A stretch of DNA of 64,000 nt from Viscum album (lineage: Eukaryota; Streptophyta; Magnoliopsida; Santalales; Viscaceae): assembly GCA_963277665.1 (NCBI GenBank), contig OY728130.1, positions 1,361,136,393-1,361,200,392 of the forward strand. Reading direction: 5' to 3'. Shown piece by piece: positions 58,851 through 64,000 of this stretch. The translations under genes were made by a program, and so were the position numbers. The notes beneath the pieces were generated by a model. It saw nothing but the letters and a program-made list of their open reading frames with translations, ran no database searches and was not told where the DNA came from. Numbering within the stretch: the stretch's first letter is position 1; each line of letters begins with the position of its first letter.

Positions 58851-59520
58851 TTTTCTGGACGGTAAGCCTCATAAAATACTCCAAAAGCCCATAAAACACT
58901 GAAGTAGACATTTAAGTTCCAGATTCTGATCTGTGGGTGCCCATAATCCCCGTAAAACAAATATTGAAATTTTATACATGTCATATACAAGGAATAACAA
59001 TGCAATGATTCACCAAATTCTGATCCATGAGGGCCCATAACACCTCAAGAACCAAAGTTTGGCATTCATTCAAACGAAACCTTACACAATCCAATACCCT
59101 ATAAAATAGCATGTATTCTATCAAGGAATCTATCACAACAACATGCATATCTAGAACAAAATCTATCACAACAACACGCAATCAGTAATTCACCCTAAAT
59201 AAAATGTCAAGAATGCATGACATGTGATCTCTAGCAAGTTCCTATATGATGCATGAGATGGTATAACCTCATCTCATTGAGTTTCAATAAAAATAGAACC
59301 CAAATAATATCAACCATAATAGCACAAAACATGTGAATCACCCAACTATGAAATCAAATCAACTGTAATAATTAAAAAACCATAAAAATTGCAATAATCA
59401 AGGTAAATTAGATTTTCCCTGTACACGGGTTAGCTACTCCCAGACATAGCTTATTACCAAGTACCTATTCCTTCCTATACCTAGATATATGCTCCAAACA
59501 GTAAGTCAAGAAGAAAATAA
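58850..59520 (-). other. PBS-proximal leader of the old chromovirus
   Basis: No coding remnant. Several short open stretches on both strands overlap and are spurious. Confidence 0.5.
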
Positions 59521-59537
59521 TTCCTTTGATACCACTT
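59521..59537 (-). other. Primer binding site of the old chromovirus
   Basis: The minus strand reads AAGTGGTATCAAAGGAA directly after the 5' LTR. TGGTATCA is the initiator-methionine tRNA motif; AAGG instead of GAGC shows decay. Confidence 0.75.
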
Positions 59538-61544
59538 TGTAACATCCTAGTTCTAGGTGCCATCCAGAGGTGCCCCGTACCTAGTTGGTCACATAGCCTC
59601 AAGCGCATTTCCCCAAACATCATAGGGTTCCAACTAGAAGTGAGGGAATTGGGTGTGATAGTGTGGAAACTATTCCCTCATAGGCAGAGTAATGTAATTC
59701 TAAGAAACAAATAACAATAGTGGAATCAGTAATAACATGCAATAAGTAAATAGCGGAAGACTGGAAGTAAGAAAAAACTGGAGCACATATATATAAATGA
59801 TGCATGATACATATATCTAGGAAAGCAGCCAAACAAGTCGTAATGCTAGATATAGTACTAAACCAAATTAAAAAGAAAACAAATAAACTCTAGCAGCATC
59901 GCAAGCCTCAGCTTAGTCCCATGCTCTTCAGCTCCACAACAATAAAGTACCTAAAGTCGATGGGTGCTTTCCCTTATCTATAACTGCATTAATATAATCT
60001 GTTTGGGCCCAAAAGCAAGACCCAAAAATGGTGTGAGATGAATCCTAATAAGAAACTACCCAAATATATATGAATAAAAGTCAGTGAATATATATGGCAG
60101 GCAATAAGAAAAATGAATCAATAAACAAGGAAGTACTCAAAAGTAAACAATCCTACAATTTCAATTGCATTCATTTTTATATATCAAGTAAGGAGATAAT
60201 CAAAAATAAGTTACCCTCTGAGAAGTACTCACAGCCTATCCCCTATGGTTCAACCAATCCAACACAAGCAACCCTCTGGAAATTACTCACAGTCTAACCC
60301 CTCTGGTTCAGCTTTAGAAAAGACTCTCTAAGGAAGCACTCATCGTCAATTCCCCATGTGATCTTGTATCGGTAACTATAGACACTTTGAGTAAGCACTA
60401 AACATCCAATTCCTCCTTTGGTCTCGCAATGTGGAACTACAAACACTCTAAGAGAGCACAAACTCTTCCCCCTATGGTCTTACAACGTAAAAGTAAACAG
60501 ACACTCTGGAGAAGTCCTTAGTATCCATTCCCCCTATGATCTACTACACTAGGTTACCACAACCCTGTGTAAGTCAATCATGCAAAACAAATGTTGAAAA
60601 ACCAAAGTAAACCTTAAGAACTACTTGGCTAACAAATTTCAAGAACTAATTGGCTAAACAGCTATAAGTATATAACATCATCAGATAATATCACTCCATC
60701 CTAACAGCACCAGGCATGGAAAAAAAGTATCCTAAATGGCAAAGCTAGATGAAATGGTCAATATTAAAACAAACATGGTAAAAAAATCCATATCATGGAA
60801 AATAAACATATTCAGAATCAAAAAACCTCTACCCAGGAACACAAGGCATAACATGCATTAATAGGGCTAAAATCCCTAAATGCACAGTACCCCGTTTTAG
60901 GGTATTGGGCACTTTTGCACATAAAATATAAAGACTAACTACATAAAGGCACAAACAAACTATCTTGGCATTGTACGATTGATATAATCTAGTATAAACC
61001 CTTAAATTGGCCTAGAACAATTTATATCTACAAAAATGTCTAAAACGTTCAACCAAGGATATCTAATGAAAGAAGAGAAATCATGAAATAAGTCTCCAGA
61101 AGAAGGAAGATCTTATCATTCCAATTATGATGCAATCAACGATGGTTAAATCAGAGAATAGATGATCAATCAGGGGATCTGGGAATAATTGGTGATATCC
61201 GTCGCTCCTGGATGAGACGAGCTGAGAAGAAGATGTTTCTGTCGATTAGACGCAACCCCAGTCTGTTTAATCAATTAAAATAAAATATTCACAACGTTTC
61301 CTTTAAAAGTACATGGTGTGTATATGCCTTTACTAGGCCCTAATTTAAGAAATCCTGCCACATCATTACACGGTCGTGTATGTGTCCATGACATGGCCAG
61401 ACATGTCCTTTACTCAGAGTTAGGGTACATGGTGTGTACAAGGAAGTACACAACAAGTACTCATAAAATTTTCTTTCTTCCCATTTTTCATCAAAAAATA
61501 TTTAAATGAAAAACATACCTGAAAGGAAGATCCATGTTCTTACA
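59538..61544 (-). repeat. 5' LTR of the old chromovirus
   Basis: On the plus strand it starts TGTAACATCCTAG and ends ATGTTCTTACA. It pairs with 51492-53496 over its full length with many substitutions and small indels. It ends with the TTACA duplication. Confidence 0.9.
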
Positions 61545-61549
61545 TTACA
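61545..61549. other. Target site duplication, right copy (TTACA)
   Basis: It matches 51487-51491 exactly. Confidence 0.8.
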
Positions 61550-62559
61550 TCTTCCATTGTTCTATTATGTGTTTATAAACTTCTCGGAATCATTCATAGT
61601 AATTTTTTTGGATATATTCACCCTTTGAATTTCCATGTTTTCAATGACAAACTGATTTCCTTAAATCAATAGATTAATTGATAATAAATTAGGCTACATG
61701 AAATCTATTTGTACATATAATTATAAAATGAATTGTAATATTTTCTTCATATATTTTTTAAAATGTTTTAAAATTATTACATGATTAATTAGGTTTCATG
61801 ACTTTTTGCATGAAATAAAAATTCAAGCAATGATCACTAGGTGACACAAATTTCAAAATTATCACTTGAGTAATTTTCTTTTAACTATGTTTTTCCAACT
61901 TATTTTTAAATCATGGGTTCCTTGGATATTGTATATTTATAATTATCTTTCCATTTCTTCATATTATTGAATAATTATACTCTTAGCGAAGATATGGTTC
62001 TATACCTTAAGAGGTTCCTTTTTCCTCTTTGAGTTAAATGACCTATCAATTTATCATGATCTTGGTATGTGTTAAAATGTGAATTATGGATTGATTATTA
62101 ATTTAAATTTCTTCTATGTGTTTATTTGATTGGAAATTAGTCTAATTGGTAATAAATAGATTTTTTTATGATTTTTAGAATGATGATCATGACCCTAAAA
62201 TGGTGGTATATGGTTAGAATTAAGTTTGGACATGTTTAAACCAACTAACTGGTTAGGGAAAAGTTAATATGAAATGAATAAAATAAATGGACAATAATTT
62301 GATGATTTTAGATAGGTAAATAAATATAAAAATTAATAAAGAATTAGAATAATGGTATATAAGGTGTTGATAAATGTTTTTTAATTTCATATGTTGGAAT
62401 TATAAGTTCCATTATGTCCTCGTGATAAGTTAAACAGAACTTGGTGGTTTAAAAGGGTACAATTGCTACTAAAAAGGTCATTAATGCAAGTAGAAATTAG
62501 TGTTTCAGAGGGATAAGAATGTTAATCCTACATTGTTGAATTAAAATCATGCTTTAAGG
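61550..62559. other. Unassigned AT-rich DNA
   Basis: No coding remnant, tandem repeat or terminus was recognised. Confidence 0.4.
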
Positions 62560-63400
62560 ACAATAATTTATTGGGCCACTATGCATTCATAAGAATTGAA
62601 ACTACTTGTATTTCATTTCAGGTATGAAAATTAATATTCCCTTAACAATTGTATTTCTAATTATCATTGTTTTTTATTCTTTCTCTTCTTATATTCATTT
62701 AATAAAATTATGTAATTATTATTCTTTAATTTCAGTAATGAAAGATGTCCATTATTATGTTAGATTCTTCTATAGTAAATTTCTATTAGGATGTTGGGTT
62801 ATATATAACCATAATGAGAGGTTCTTTTGGTTCTGGGAATTAATTTTCTTGTTGAATTTTCTACTTATGCTTACATACTCATTTGATTAGAAGAATTAAT
62901 TATAAATCTCTTTAAAAGGACTTGAAAAAATAGTAATGAAATAACACACCAATATAGTAGTCTTTATACCTTTAGTATTATTTTATTTTTTAAGAGTTTT
63001 TATTAACTAAATATGACAACTTTAGAATATTCATAAAGGTAAAAAAGGTTAGGTCACTATGCATTCACAAGAAATGAAACTAATTATACTTGGTTTTATA
63101 TATGAAAAGTGGGTTTCCCTTAAAAACTATATTTCTAATTTTAATTCTTATTATTTCCTTTATTATTTTTATTTTTTAACTTATGTAATTATTATTCTAT
63201 AATTTTAGGTATGAAAAACGAAAATTCCATTGTTAGTTCCATCTATAGTAAAATTAGACTGTGAAGTTGGGTTGTATGGGAGGTTTATCATTGAGGTAAG
63301 TCGACGTGATTACCATAGATAATTAATAATCAACCCCTTTGAGTACACTAGTCAGATTCTATTGAAACTTTCTTTAAAAGAAGGATTAGTTTGGTTGGAT
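62560..63400 (+). repeat. Tandem duplication, offset about 479 bp
   Basis: CACTATGCATTCATAAGAA at 62577 recurs as CACTATGCATTCACAAGAA at 63056. The blocks TTTCTAATT, TTATGTAATTATTATTCT and TATAGTAAA follow in both copies at the same relative places. The copies are clearly diverged. A 94-codon open stretch (62606-62890) falls in the first copy and is hydrophobic only because of the T-rich DNA; I do not think it is a gene. Confidence 0.65.
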
Positions 63401-64000
63401 ACCACAAGGTTCTATAATTTTATTTTATGAATTTTGTTTTTATTCTCTTTCCTATTATATTTTAGAGAGATTTAATTATAAAAAACTTATATATGTTATA
63501 TATGTATATAATTATCCTAGGTGTATGTACAAATTTTCAACTTACATTTTGATTCCCCAAGCACAAGTCCCATTTATAAGACTTATATGATTTGTACTAT
63601 CACAAGAGTGGCAAGTTATTTTGGTTAAGTTATCCATCTATGTTTTTTAGTCTACTTCTAGAGTTATACATAGAAAATGTACATGAGATTTAGTGACTCT
63701 TTAGACACTATATCATCTAGTAAATTTTCTTCAATAATTTCTCACTTAATTCATGTAAAACAATTGTCTTATTTCATAATAATGACCATGAAATTTTATT
63801 TTTGGTCATATAAATAGGGTATATTTTTATAATTTAGCACACAAAAAATAGTGACTCTTTAACTTCAATCGTTGTATTTTCATGTGTGGTTCAGATGATT
63901 TAACATTTTTTGTTCATCATTTAAAGGAAAGGTTCTATATGTAGAATAATTTTCTCGATAACATTAATGAATATATTTTCAATCTTCATATAGGGGTGTT
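63401..64000. other. Unassigned AT-rich DNA to the window end
   Basis: Nothing recognisable. Confidence 0.4.

Larger units (their letters stand above)
51492..61544 (-). mobile_element. Ty3/gypsy chromovirus, Tekay-like, old copy
   Basis: This minus-strand element of 10,053 bp has LTRs of about 2.0 kb (51492-53496 and 59538-61544) and a TTACA duplication. PBS and purine tract are in the expected places, and gag, protease, RT, RNase H, integrase and a chromodomain remnant lie in order. The LTRs differ far more from each other (roughly one base in five or six by eye) than those of the 27131 element, so this is a much older insertion. The LTRs are a different family from the 27131 group, though the coding wording is similar. 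Every domain is broken. Confidence 0.88.

Noticed and set aside
62606..62890. 94-codon hydrophobic frame that could look like a membrane protein
   Set aside because: Its hydrophobicity comes from T-rich DNA, and the related block at 63056 does not keep the frame.
1..64000. Many open stretches of 60-90 codons on both strands outside the retroelement frames
   Set aside because: They follow AT-rich composition, overlap each other, lack protein-like patterns, and sit in LTR or spacer DNA. None is a credible host gene.

Overview
The window reads as intergenic DNA from a land plant, most likely an angiosperm. It is strongly AT-rich and packed with nested retrotransposons. The families seen are plant-type: Tekay/Del-like Ty3/gypsy chromoviruses with chromodomain remnants, SIRE/Maximus-like Ty1/copia, plant L1-type LINEs with an RNase H domain, and CACTA transposons with CACTACTA termini. 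I found no intact host gene, rRNA, tRNA gene or CRISPR array. I cannot name the species. All comparisons were made by eye.

Layout. 1-7973 is an old minus-strand LTR element with very long LTRs and a short non-coding interior (LARD-like, 'LARD-1'). It lies inside a related LTR that resumes at 7974-11544, and a LINE fragment sits in its 5' LTR (6343-7234). 11546-17545 is a decayed minus-strand Ty1/copia element with gag, protease, integrase, RT and RNase H remnants in order. 17546-21904 is mostly unassigned. A short CACTA element (21905-22618) and a copia-like LTR end (about 22640-22745) follow. 22746-42395 is a second LARD-like element ('LARD-2', minus), split by a young, complete plus-strand chromovirus (27131-38553, 5-bp target duplication AATCA) and by a 710-bp tRNA-headed retroposon (39365-40074). 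42396-45130 holds LINE debris. 45130-47950 holds low-complexity DNA and CACTA-like sequence. 48298-50757 is a tandem satellite with a period of about 177 bp. 50760-51490 holds CACTA-type repeats and an unusual C-rich island. 51492-61544 is a second, older chromovirus on the minus strand (target duplication TTACA). 61550-64000 is AT-rich DNA with one tandem duplication.

How the parts relate. The two LARD-like elements share PBS, PPT, leader and LTR landmarks with the intact-length chromovirus at 27131. The landmarks are a TATA box, GT donor-like sites and a repeat of about 190 bp with a CpG-rich core. They therefore look like non-autonomous relatives that could have been mobilised by that lineage. 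The 27131 element has LTRs differing at roughly 70 of 3,200 positions, and a single gag-pol frame broken only by five stop codons. It is recent but probably not autonomous now.
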